NCBI GenBank assembly: GCA_910584645.1
Contig: CAJUAU010000009.1
Location: 62,001 to 126,000 of the forward strand
Length of the DNA: 64,000 nt
Direction: 5' to 3'
Source of the DNA: an uncultured Eubacterium sp.
Lineage (GTDB): Bacteria; Bacillota; Clostridia; Lachnospirales; Lachnospiraceae
Below are positions 17,526 to 25,545 of this stretch, one piece after another. The notes under the pieces are model-generated. The model worked only from the letters and a program-made list of their open reading frames with translations. It was not told where the DNA came from and searched no databases. Both the position numbers and the translations under genes were made by a program. Every line of letters begins with the position of its first letter. Position 1 is the first letter of the stretch.

Positions 17526-18458
17526 ATGATCTATACCGTTACTCTGAATCCTTCTTTGGATTACATAGTTACTGTTCCTGGTTTTGCCATAGGGGCGACG
17601 AACCGCACCCGGGAGGAGCAGATGCTGCCTGGTGGTAAGGGGATCAATGTTTCCCTGGTGTTGAATCAACTGGGAGTAGAAAATACGGCATTTGGTTTTC
17701 AGGCAGGATTTGTGGGGGAAGAGATCCGGCGGAGGCTGGAGATCCTCCACTGTTCTGCTGATTTTATCAGGCTTGCCAGCGGCACCAGCCGCATTAATAT
17801 CAAGTTAAAGAATTATGAGGGAACGGAGATAAATGGCATGGGACCTGAGGTCAGTGCCGGGGAGTGGGAGCAGCTTTTGGAGAAACTAAACAATCTTTTA
17901 GCGGGGGATACGCTGGTTCTGGCAGGCAGTATTCCTGTTTCTCTTTCTAATGATATCTACAGGGAGATCATGGATATGCTGGCGGGAAAGGATATTGATG
18001 TGGTGGTGGATGCTGCAGGGGAGGCGCTGCTGAGTGTCCTGGAAGTGCATCCTTTTCTTATCAAGCCAAACCGGGATGAGCTGGGGCAGATCTTTGACAG
18101 AAAGCTGGCTTCCAGGAAAGATATTATGGAGTGTGCCGGGAAACTGCAGCGCAGAGGCGCCAGAAATGTGCTGGTGTCCATGGCGGGAGACGGGGCGCTT
18201 CTTTTGTCCGAGGACGGAAGGATTTATGAGGCACCAGCGCCAGAGGGGGAACTTGTCAATGGCGTAGGCGCCGGGGATTCCATGGTAGCCGGGTTTCTTG
18301 CTGGATGGCAGAAAAGCAGCGATCCGTCCTACGCTTTTCGGATGGCTGTAGCTGCCGGCAGTGCCAGTGCATTTTCGGACCACCTTGCAGATGCGGAACA
18401 GATCGGGAGATTGATGGGAGAGATCGAAGAGAAGGAGATATCTGGATTTTTTTACTAG
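17526..18458 (+). CDS. PfkB-family hexose-phosphate kinase (1-phosphofructokinase-like)
   Basis: A 310-residue ribokinase-fold kinase. The first PfkB signature, GGKGINVS, lies near residue 35. The second, with the catalytic Asp, is NGVGAGDSMVAGF near 245. NPSLDYIVTVPGF at the N terminus is typical of 1-phosphofructokinase and tagatose-6-phosphate kinase, so it phosphorylates fructose-1-phosphate or tagatose-6-phosphate with ATP. The usual fruR and fruA partners are absent, so the substrate is uncertain. Galactose genes occur in the window, but they are distant. A MITE-like repeat overlaps the stop codon. Confidence 0.85.
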   Translation: MIYTVTLNPSLDYIVTVPGFAIGATNRTREEQMLPGGKGINVSLVLNQLGVENTAFGFQAGFVGEEIRRRLEILHCSADFIRLASGTSRINIKLKNYEGTEINGMGPEVSAGEWEQLLEKLNNLLAGDTLVLAGSIPVSLSNDIYREIMDMLAGKDIDVVVDAAGEALLSVLEVHPFLIKPNRDELGQIFDRKLASRKDIMECAGKLQRRGARNVLVSMAGDGALLLSEDGRIYEAPAPEGELVNGVGAGDSMVAGFLAGWQKSSDPSYAFRMAVAAGSASAFSDHLADAEQIGRLMGEIEEKEISGFFY

Positions 18459-18498
18459 GGCGTGCAGGACGTAAGAATGAGTTTTCAGACACGCCCTA
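18456..18498. repeat. Short MITE-like inverted repeat (43 bp), related to 3055-3117
   Basis: TAGGGCGTG (18456-18464) pairs with CACGCCCTA (18490-18498). The right half (18475-18497) matches the reverse complement of 3055-3077 with two mismatches in 23 bases. It overlaps the stop codon of the PfkB gene. Confidence 0.55.
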
Positions 18499-18547
18499 AA
18501 CTATTCTGAACAGATTCCGATATATATAATACAAAGCCATAATGACT

Positions 18548-18605
18548 AAGGACAGTGTGTTTTCAATGGATTGAAAAAGATTGATTGGAAAGTGCTGTCC
18601 TTTTT
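18548..18605 (+). terminator. Terminator after the PfkB kinase gene
   Basis: AAGGACAG (18548-18555) pairs with CTGTCCTT (18595-18602), followed by a T-run. The 39-nt loop can form an inner helix. Confidence 0.65.
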
Positions 18606-18663
18606 CCTTTTATGGTAATTTAGAGAAGAAATAAATATGTGGTTGAGAAGAGGGAGGAGCACA

Positions 18664-19245
18664 ATGCAGAATTCGATATTGGCTGAATATGCAGCACACA
18701 ATAGAAGCCTTGGGATCAGAAAAAAAGAGACAGGAAATGAGACAGATCTGGAAAGCCCGGATGGGTTTAAGGCGCAGATCAAGGCGGCAGCTGCCAAAAA
18801 GGATCCAAAGGAGATGACGTTGAAGGAATACAGGGAATACATTCAGGAAAAGATCAGAAAGATGTTTCCTTTTTTGTCAGAATACTCTCTGCTGCTTTCG
18901 GTAAATTTCAGCGATCTTGCCCTGGTGGAAATGAAGAGTGATCCGGATTGCGAGAAGATGATCCTGGAGAGCATGCGCTATGAGGTATTAAGGGAAAAAA
19001 ACAATGCAGGGGCGCAGCTGGAGTTCAGCATACAGAGAGCCAGAGAGCGCCGTAAGGAGCGCAAAGACCAAATGATGAAGATCCTGTTAAGAAAGAAAAA
19101 GATGGAGATCTATTACGAAAAACGGGCGTTGCACAGGGAGGCATACACGGAATTCCTGGAGACTGGCAAGCGATATGCAGGACCGTGTCCGGCGGCAGAA
19201 TTTTTTGCCCTCGGCCAGATGGGAGGAGGAAATATCATTTTTTAA
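18664..19245 (+). CDS. Hypothetical charged protein
   Basis: A 193-residue soluble protein with no signal peptide or membrane helix. It is rich in Lys, Glu and Arg. A central segment (TLKEYREYIQEKIRKMFPF) and a very basic helix (IQRARERRKERKDQMMKILLRKKKMEIYYEKRA, about 118-150) suggest helical or coiled-coil structure. The start has GGGAGG eight bases upstream. I do not recognise a family. It is convergent with sodC and separated from it by a hairpin. Confidence 0.6.
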   Translation: MQNSILAEYAAHNRSLGIRKKETGNETDLESPDGFKAQIKAAAAKKDPKEMTLKEYREYIQEKIRKMFPFLSEYSLLLSVNFSDLALVEMKSDPDCEKMILESMRYEVLREKNNAGAQLEFSIQRARERRKERKDQMMKILLRKKKMEIYYEKRALHREAYTEFLETGKRYAGPCPAAEFFALGQMGGGNIIF

Positions 19246-19267
19246 AATTATATTGAAATAAAGACGT

Positions 19268-19293
19268 TGGGGGCAAAAGATATTTTGCCCCCA
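19268..19293. terminator. Hairpin between convergent genes (TGGGGGCAAAA stem)
   Basis: TGGGGGCAAAA pairs perfectly with TTTTGCCCCCA across a GATA loop. It probably ends transcription of both converging genes, although the T-run belongs to the stem itself. A related hairpin is at 10806-10828. Confidence 0.6.
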
Positions 19294-19315
19294 GCAAATG
19301 CTAAAGATTGTTTTG

Positions 19316-19822
19316 TCAGTCTAGTGTCCTGGGAGAGGTTCTCCGGATGATACCACAGGCAATCTTTTCTCCAGAGTTACCGGAAGGCTGGCTGTGAAAA
19401 TCATCTGCCATGGAATGGAGGATGACCACCCTTCCTAGAATTTCTCTTATAGTGAATTTGGTGAGGATGACTGCGCTCCATGCCATGCCCTCATTTACAA
19501 AGACGGGCGGCAGATCTCCGGCATGATTTGGGTGTGGGCAGTCATGGGGATTATAGTGGCTGCCCGCATCGGCAAAGGGATCTTCTTTATTGCCGCTGCA
19601 TGAGCCGCCCTCGTGGATGTGCAGTCCAAGAACCGGATACTGGCAGTAACCGTTGCGGTACGGGATCCCGGAAAGGGAGGTGGAAACTAAAACAGCATTT
19701 CCGATATCATAAAAGGCAACTCTTCCTCTCAGGCTTTTTGCCTTTTTGGATCCTGTGATGCTGGCGGCTGCCTGAGGAGAAGCCTGTTGAAGGATTTTTC
19801 CAATATATTTACAGTCGTACAT
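19316..19822 (-). CDS. sodC: Cu/Zn superoxide dismutase family protein
   Basis: A 168-residue protein with a complete SodC ligand set. The copper ligands are H68, H70, bridging H89 and H136. The zinc ligands are H89, H97, H100 and D103. The disulfide Cys pair is C75 and C156. Motifs are LHIHEGGSC, GSHYNP, HAGDLPPV and LHSMADDFHSQPSG. The enzyme disproportionates superoxide. There is no signal peptide, so it would be cytoplasmic, unlike most bacterial SodC proteins, which are exported or lipidated. That such a protein keeps all ligands in a presumably strict anaerobe is notable. Its translation start has AGGGGA upstream. Confidence 0.88.
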   Translation of the reverse strand: MYDCKYIGKILQQASPQAAASITGSKKAKSLRGRVAFYDIGNAVLVSTSLSGIPYRNGYCQYPVLGLHIHEGGSCSGNKEDPFADAGSHYNPHDCPHPNHAGDLPPVFVNEGMAWSAVILTKFTIREILGRVVILHSMADDFHSQPSGNSGEKIACGIIRRTSPRTLD

Positions 19823-19884
19823 GTTAGTCCCCTGTTTTGTCTTTTATTCATATAATATGTAGTTATTTGTCATAGGTGAAGGAC

Positions 19885-19927
19885 AAAAAATGCTATGCAG
19901 GTGAGCAGCTCACCGCATAGCATTTTT
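19885..19927 (-). terminator. Terminator of the GH95 transcript
   Basis: AAAAATGCTATGC (19886-19898) pairs with GCATAGCATTTTT (19915-19927), with an inner GGTGAGC/GCTCACC helix. A T-run on the minus strand follows the stem. It is symmetric enough to act on both strands. Confidence 0.8.
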
Positions 19928-19961
19928 CTTATCGTTGCGTTTTCATGTCTTATTTGCTGAC

Positions 19962-22900
19962 CTAGCCAATAGAAATTGGTAACTGTGGCATATATGGCAC
20001 TAAGCTGTCTGCATCCCACAGGAATACAGAAGACTGGTGCACTTCGTTATGCCACTGTGCTGGAATGGATAGTTTTTTGTATTCGTTTGCTCCCAGCTCG
20101 ATGATCTGTTCTGAGAGATCTACCATGGCGCCAGAAGAATCATAAGCTGTCCAGACTGCCCGGATCTTCTTATTTTGGGCATTGTTTGACAGGTAAAGTC
20201 CAATGTGGCTCTTTTCCAATCCGGCATATGCCATAAATGATTCCTCTGTTTCTGATGATCCGGCGGAGTTCGCCGAAACATTGAGGATGATCTCATTAGA
20301 TACAGCAGTTCCGTCGGATGAGGAAGCAAATATTTTCAGCATCTTCCCTTTTGCACTTTCCGGCACCGTGAATTTTCCTTCTGGAGAAATACTGGCATCC
20401 TCCAGATCCTGGTTGTTTATGGCATCTGTTATGTGCCAGGATACAGTGCCTGCCTCTCCGGAAAGGGAAGTATAGTCTGCTGTAAATTCCAGGCTGTCTC
20501 CGGCATGGACTCTCTCTTCCGTGTTGGCTGAGGTAGAGATCTGGATCTGATCGCCCAGTGTAAATTCTGCGGTTACAGACTCGTTTTTATTTACATCCAG
20601 TAAAACATATGCTTTATCCTGCGGAGTATACTGAGTCACTTGTTTCACCCCATTAATCTTTGCCTCGCTCCAGGCAGGACCGCAGGAAAGGGCAATCTGG
20701 TTATTATCCTGATCGGATGTTACAGTGACAGAAACCTTTTTGGCGGCAATATCCCAGGAAATGATGTTTACTTCTGCATTACACCTTGCTCTCAAACCGG
20801 TGATGCTTCCACTTTCCATGGAATCCAGCAATGCAGGAAGGACTTCTATTTCCCCGGTGTTTGAGTAGAGCAGGGACTCGTTGACTGCCCCCATGATTCC
20901 AAAAGCAGAATCGGTACAATAGGTGGAACTGTGGTTGTCATTGTGGGAAGTCATCATGGAGCTGTACTGATAATTGCTTGTCATCAGATACCGCAGTACA
21001 GAATCCAAACCTTCTGAATCCTTCAGACGTGCAGCTACCAGCGCCTTATGGGTAGGACCGTGGGACTCAGAAGCCTCTTTTCCACCGTATGCCGCGGAGC
21101 GGAAAGCCATTGCTTTTAATATACCATCACGGAGATTGTCGTCTGTCTGGGACTCATAGCCAGGCCAAGCTGGATAGGCATGGCTTACGTGTCTGTGACG
21201 GTGCTTTTCACCGAGGTTTTCTGTTGCCCATTCTTTTAGTTCTCCTGTATCGGCATATAAATATTCTGGAATTCTGCTCTCAAGAGTGTTCCATTTCATT
21301 AACTTGTCAGCTGCATCCGAAGGTTTCACCACATCCAGGATCGCTCTTGCCATAAATAAAGTATCGTGTGTGGCTGATATATCCATAGTCGTATTGTAGG
21401 TCAGGGCATAGATGGAATTATCAGCGGCTCCTTCCGGAGAATTTTCCGGAGAATATCCAGGTGAGTACAGGTATTTTGCAGCTGTGTCGCCAGCGGCAAT
21501 GGCATCGGACAATGTTGTTCCGTCATCAAGATGGATACTACCACTTCCGTCCGTATAATAGCGCTCATCCACATACTGGAGCCAGAAGTTCATCGTCTTG
21601 TCAAGCATAGGATACAGGATGTCCTCCACCAGCTTCATCTTGCCTGTGCTGCGGATCCTTGCCACATCTTCGTCGGACCAGTCCAGTACATGCTGATTCC
21701 TCTCCAGGTCGATATCTTTGCCCAGGGGGATCTCCTGATCTCCATAACACTGCCAATATTCAAAGATTGGGATAATAAGCCAGTCCGTAATACCATTTAC
21801 ATAGAGATGTGGATAACCTTCGATAAAGTGGTAGCTTCCGGCCTGACCGGTTCCGTCTACACGGGGAGGTGCTTTGATAGCATCGGTCATTCCGTAGACG
21901 TTTTTTGCATCCGTCTCCCAGTCTGCCACCATGCGGATGATGAAATTGATGTAACCCTCGCCGGCACCCGCCATATTACCTGTATTCATTCCGGAGACCT
22001 GGAGGTTTGTGTTGGCATCCAGCGTAAAGTCTCCGCTCCAGTCCGGTTTCCATGCGCCCGTCCAGATGGCACCGAGCCTGGTTGTATGGTATCCGCTGGC
22101 ACAGATCAGCCCGAAACGGCCATTGTTGTAGATCCTCTCCAGAAATGCTTTGTTGATCTCTGACTTATTGGCATTCTGTTTGTCGATCAATTCCTTATTT
22201 GTGAGTTTCCGGTCGGCCTTTTCGTCCTCAGTCTGGCATAGGCTGATACGGACGTTATCAAACATTCCGCCGTGGATCTTTACGTGGGGATCCAATAATT
22301 TTTTATAGGAGTCTTCCGTGTTTTTTACTTCATATTTTGCTGTAACGGCATCGATTTCGCTGATCAGCCGGTCATAGAGCTGTTCTTTCACATCCTGTAT
22401 TGTATTGCAGCTGTCATCCTGGCGGTCTACCTTTGTGATCAGCATAACGGATTTTGTGCCGGTGATGGTGATCTTTGGATCATTGGCATTGGTGATCGTG
22501 CCGGAACCAAATCCATTGGTGTTGGTAAGCGTGCGCTTATCTGCTTTATAATCGATGGTTCCGTCTGTGACAATTCTTGTGGCAGAGCCCCAGCCGCCAT
22601 TGGAGAACAACGTCTTTGTGCGGTTTTTGGAACCTTTTCGGTACTGATCCGGGTATTTGCCCACCATACCCATGGTATAGCCATTGTCATCCTGAGTGAC
22701 GATATAATCTGAGTCCGGCCTTGGGTTTACTGATCCCTGGTTTCTCATCTCCACCATATGGTCTATGCTCAGTGTGATATCCAGATCCTGATTGTCCGGC
22801 GCTTCAATATAGGTGACAATGACGTCGTCGCTGCGGGAAGCAAAGGAACGGCGGTTCCACTCATTTCCCTCCGCATCCTTCCACTGGGCTCCGACTTCAC

Positions 22901-23450
22901 CTGTCTCGTAGTTGGTGTATCGGTTATAGTTGTCTTTGTTTGCTTCGGTAAAGCTGTTGTTTTTGATACGGTACTGGCTCGCCGGCTGATAGGGGCGGGA
23001 CCACGTGGTTCCCCAGGTAGCTCCAAACACGCTGGCAGCATATTTATTTACAGCGCTGGTCCAGGGAAAATCGTTTGCACTGGAACGGGTGACAGCACCC
23101 TTCCTCTGGCTGTCAAGAATATCACTGATATCCGGTGTTTCGTAGATATCTGTTCCATCTGTGACGATCTTGGTATTATTAAAAATAAATACATCTTCAT
23201 CGGGATCACAGCTCTCAATAAATGCGATCTCACCATTGGCGGTTACAGAGCCTTCCCGCCAGGAATCCTTTTTTGTGCTCTTTTCAATGGCTGCATATGT
23301 ACTTTCGTTAAAGCCCAGTGCGTCTCCCAGGCCATATTTCCAGTCAGGCGCTTCTGCATGGGCGCCTGTCAAAGGCACAATAGAAGTCGTCAAAAGCGAA
23401 AAAGCTCCCAGAACTGCGCCACCTAAAATAAGTTTTGTTATTCGTTTCAT
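19962..23450 (-). CDS. Secreted glycoside hydrolase family 95 enzyme (alpha-L-fucosidase/galactosidase-like) with Ig-like C-terminal region
   Basis: A 1162-residue exported enzyme. The signal peptide (MKRITKLILGGAVLGAF...) likely cleaves after GAHA near residue 33. The N-terminal beta domain is about 35-400 and the (alpha/alpha)6 catalytic domain about 430-880. The GH95 signatures are SPGYSPEN (about 657-664, carrying the proposed catalytic Glu) and HRHVSHAYPAWPG (about 745-758). A bacterial Ig-like module follows (about 960-1060) and a further beta domain ends the chain. GH95 enzymes remove alpha-1,2-fucose or alpha-galactose from mucin, milk or plant glycans. There is no LPXTG or S-layer anchor. 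RBS GGAGG is well placed. The next upstream gene, 31 bases away, encodes a small secreted Fn3-like protein. Confidence 0.85.
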   Translation of the reverse strand: MKRITKLILGGAVLGAFSLLTTSIVPLTGAHAEAPDWKYGLGDALGFNESTYAAIEKSTKKDSWREGSVTANGEIAFIESCDPDEDVFIFNNTKIVTDGTDIYETPDISDILDSQRKGAVTRSSANDFPWTSAVNKYAASVFGATWGTTWSRPYQPASQYRIKNNSFTEANKDNYNRYTNYETGEVGAQWKDAEGNEWNRRSFASRSDDVIVTYIEAPDNQDLDITLSIDHMVEMRNQGSVNPRPDSDYIVTQDDNGYTMGMVGKYPDQYRKGSKNRTKTLFSNGGWGSATRIVTDGTIDYKADKRTLTNTNGFGSGTITNANDPKITITGTKSVMLITKVDRQDDSCNTIQDVKEQLYDRLISEIDAVTAKYEVKNTEDSYKKLLDPHVKIHGGMFDNVRISLCQTEDEKADRKLTNKELIDKQNANKSEINKAFLERIYNNGRFGLICASGYHTTRLGAIWTGAWKPDWSGDFTLDANTNLQVSGMNTGNMAGAGEGYINFIIRMVADWETDAKNVYGMTDAIKAPPRVDGTGQAGSYHFIEGYPHLYVNGITDWLIIPIFEYWQCYGDQEIPLGKDIDLERNQHVLDWSDEDVARIRSTGKMKLVEDILYPMLDKTMNFWLQYVDERYYTDGSGSIHLDDGTTLSDAIAAGDTAAKYLYSPGYSPENSPEGAADNSIYALTYNTTMDISATHDTLFMARAILDVVKPSDAADKLMKWNTLESRIPEYLYADTGELKEWATENLGEKHRHRHVSHAYPAWPGYESQTDDNLRDGILKAMAFRSAAYGGKEASESHGPTHKALVAARLKDSEGLDSVLRYLMTSNYQYSSMMTSHNDNHSSTYCTDSAFGIMGAVNESLLYSNTGEIEVLPALLDSMESGSITGLRARCNAEVNIISWDIAAKKVSVTVTSDQDNNQIALSCGPAWSEAKINGVKQVTQYTPQDKAYVLLDVNKNESVTAEFTLGDQIQISTSANTEERVHAGDSLEFTADYTSLSGEAGTVSWHITDAINNQDLEDASISPEGKFTVPESAKGKMLKIFASSSDGTAVSNEIILNVSANSAGSSETEESFMAYAGLEKSHIGLYLSNNAQNKKIRAVWTAYDSSGAMVDLSEQIIELGANEYKKLSIPAQWHNEVHQSSVFLWDADSLVPYMPQLPISIG

Positions 23451-23481
23451 ACAAATCCTCCATTTCGATTTAAATGAGCTT

Positions 23482-24246
23482 TCAGCGAACTTTTACTTTT
23501 ACGATCTTGGAATATTTACCAGCTGTTTTTTTCTTCCCGGTAAGCTGATATGCTCTCACCTTAATGTAATACACTTTGCCGCTCTTCATTTTTTTCAGCG
23601 TTGCTTTTTTCTTTGAACCGCCTTTTACAGTCAGTTTCACTTTGTATTTTCCCTTTTTCTTTGTCGCCGCAGCGATCTGATACCCCTTGGCGCCCTTCAC
23701 TTTTTTCCATGTGACTTTTATTTTCTTTCGGCTTGAAGATTTTGCCTTAACGCTTTTCGGCGCGGGCAGAACTTTCTTTTTTGCTTTAACAGATGTATCC
23801 GGAACCGGTGGTTTAGCAGTGCTTCCGCCAGGGCCTGCTGTTTGTCCCGGAGCCGGTTTATCCTCAGGAATAAAGCGGAACTGGCTTGCAGCCTGTCCTT
23901 TTTCTGATGAGACAACCAGGGTATATACTCCCGGAACCAGTTGCTTTTTCACCTTAAAGTTAAAAGATAAAGTACCATTGATTGTGTACTGGTTCAAGTA
24001 TACAATCGCTTCTTTGTTGCCTGCCAGGTCGTTGTAAGCTCCCGATGCTCCCGGTGCGTAGCAGATGACAGAAATTTCCTTTCCCTTTAATTCTGCATCC
24101 GAAACAGTAACAGCCACAGTCCCATCTGACTGGCTTGGAGTTACAGTAACGGCGGTACTGGCTGCCTGAGTGCTTTCTGAACACAATAAAGGCATTCCAG
24201 ACAGAAGCAGCAGAGCAAATAGAACCCATCCCATTTTTCTTTGCAT
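23482..24246 (-). CDS. Small secreted protein with Lys-rich Fn3-like C-terminal domain
   Basis: A 254-residue exported protein. The signal peptide (MGWVLFALLLLSGMPLL) ends near residue 28. A beta-rich domain (about 30-128) is followed by a Pro/Gly linker (PAPGQTAGPGGSTAKPPVP). A C-terminal fibronectin-III-like domain comes last (IKVTWKKVKGAKGYQIAAAT; YYIKVRAY). That domain carries an unusual density of lysines, which suggests binding to anionic cell wall. It is the first gene of a two-gene operon with the GH95 enzyme, so it may retain or assist that enzyme at the surface; this is inference. RBS AGGAGG lies ten bases upstream. There is no enzymatic motif. Confidence 0.75.
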   Translation of the reverse strand: MQRKMGWVLFALLLLSGMPLLCSESTQAASTAVTVTPSQSDGTVAVTVSDAELKGKEISVICYAPGASGAYNDLAGNKEAIVYLNQYTINGTLSFNFKVKKQLVPGVYTLVVSSEKGQAASQFRFIPEDKPAPGQTAGPGGSTAKPPVPDTSVKAKKKVLPAPKSVKAKSSSRKKIKVTWKKVKGAKGYQIAAATKKKGKYKVKLTVKGGSKKKATLKKMKSGKVYYIKVRAYQLTGKKKTAGKYSKIVKVKVR

Positions 24247-24350
24247 AAGCTATTTTCCTCCTTGTAAAATAAAATATCATAACACAATTTTATCAAAAAC
24301 AAAAGAAAACATCAATGACGTATCTTGAGCTTTTTAGTGATTTATTGTCA

Positions 24351-24402
24351 ACAAGGGCACCATTTAAAACCAGTTTAAACCGGTTTTAAATGGTGCCCTT
24401 GT
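24351..24402. terminator. Perfect 21-bp-stem hairpin after galE
   Basis: Bases 24351-24371 and 24382-24402 are exact reverse complements (ACAAGGGCACC...GGTGCCCTTGT) around a 10-nt loop containing GTTTAAAC. The position downstream of galE suggests a terminator, but neither side has a strong T-run and the stem is much longer than usual. Confidence 0.6.
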
Positions 24403-24435
24403 AAATAATATATATTGTTATGATTGAGAAATGTC

Positions 24436-25455
24436 TTAGTCTTCCCCATAGCCTTCTGGATTCATGCTCTGCCAGCGCCAGGAATCGGCGCACATATCAT
24501 CCACATTGTATTTTGCTTCCCATCCCAGCTCTTTTTTTGCTTTGCTGCACTCAGAATAAGATGCGTCTATATCACCGGCGCGTCTTGGTTTGATCTCGTA
24601 GGGGATGCTGTGTCCACAGGCCTTCTCATAGGCGTGGAGGATATCCAGAACACTGCAGCCTTTTCCAGTTCCCAGATTGTAGGTCCGTACCTCTGGTTTC
24701 TCGGAAAACTTCTCAATACCTTTTACATGTCCGGCAGCCAGATCCATCACGTGGATATAATCTCTGACACCTGTTCCGTCATGGGTGTTGTAATCGTCTC
24801 CAAAGACGTTCAGACAGTCTCGTTTTCCGATGGCAACCTGGGCTACATAAGGCACCAGGTTATTGGGGATCCCCTTTGGATCCTCGCCGATCAGGCCGCT
24901 TTCATGGGCCCCGATGGGGTTAAAGTAACGGAGGAGAATGACATTCCATTCCGGATCAGAGGTATGAAGATCTGTCAGGATCTGCTCGATCATCCATTTG
25001 GTCCAGCCATAAGGATTGGTAGGTGATCCTTTTGGGCATTCCTCGGTGATCGGAACAAATGCCGGATCCCCATAAACGGTGGCAGATGAACTGAAAATAA
25101 TATTTTTTACTCTATGATCCTTCATGCAGTCCACCAGATTCAGCGTTCCGGTCAGGTTGTTGTGATAGTACTGTATGGGTTTTTCTACCGATTCGCCAAC
25201 CGCCTTTAATCCGGCAAAATGAATCACGGCATCCGGTTCTTCCTTTGCAAAGACAGAATCCAGGGAAGCTTTGTCTAAAAGATCTACCTTATAAAATACT
25301 GGTTTTTTCTGTGTAATGGTTTCAATGCGTTTTACTGCCTTGCTGCTGGAGTTGTAGAGATTGTCCACGATGACGGTCTCATATCCATGGTTCAGCAGTT
25401 CGACGCAGGTGTGGCTGCCGATATATCCGGCACCTCCTGTCACTAATATTTTCAT
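24436..25455 (-). CDS. galE: UDP-glucose 4-epimerase
   Basis: A 339-residue NAD-dependent epimerase of the Leloir pathway that interconverts UDP-galactose and UDP-glucose. Motifs are GGAGYIGSHTC (7-17), the SSSATVYGDP active-site strand near 122 and YGWTKW (catalytic Tyr/Lys) near 148. FNPIGAHESGLIGEDP is the family signature. The start at 25455 (MKILVTGG) has GGGAG eight bases upstream; the upstream in-frame extension is Ser/Thr-rich and runs through a repeat region. It follows galK on the same strand with a 90-bp gap holding two in-phase direct repeats. Confidence 0.97.
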   Translation of the reverse strand: MKILVTGGAGYIGSHTCVELLNHGYETVIVDNLYNSSSKAVKRIETITQKKPVFYKVDLLDKASLDSVFAKEEPDAVIHFAGLKAVGESVEKPIQYYHNNLTGTLNLVDCMKDHRVKNIIFSSSATVYGDPAFVPITEECPKGSPTNPYGWTKWMIEQILTDLHTSDPEWNVILLRYFNPIGAHESGLIGEDPKGIPNNLVPYVAQVAIGKRDCLNVFGDDYNTHDGTGVRDYIHVMDLAAGHVKGIEKFSEKPEVRTYNLGTGKGCSVLDILHAYEKACGHSIPYEIKPRRAGDIDASYSECSKAKKELGWEAKYNVDDMCADSWRWQSMNPEGYGED

Positions 25456-25485
25456 ATCTGATTCTCCCTTCTTGTTTGTGATGGT

Positions 25486-25530
25486 GCTAGTATACAACGT
25501 TGAGCTAGTGATGAAGTTAGTATACACCGT
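25486..25530 (-). promoter_or_regulatory. Direct repeats and putative promoter between galK and galE
   Basis: GCTAGTATACAACGT (25486-25500) and GTTAGTATACACCGT (25516-25530) match at 13 of 15 positions and are spaced by exactly 30 bp. Each contains a GTATAC palindrome and, on the minus strand, a TATACT box. A minus-strand TTGACT lies near 25547-25552, 19 bp before the nearest TATACT. This looks like a galE-proximal promoter with tandem operator sites. Confidence 0.5.
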
Positions 25531-25545
25531 GACGTGGGGGAACAG

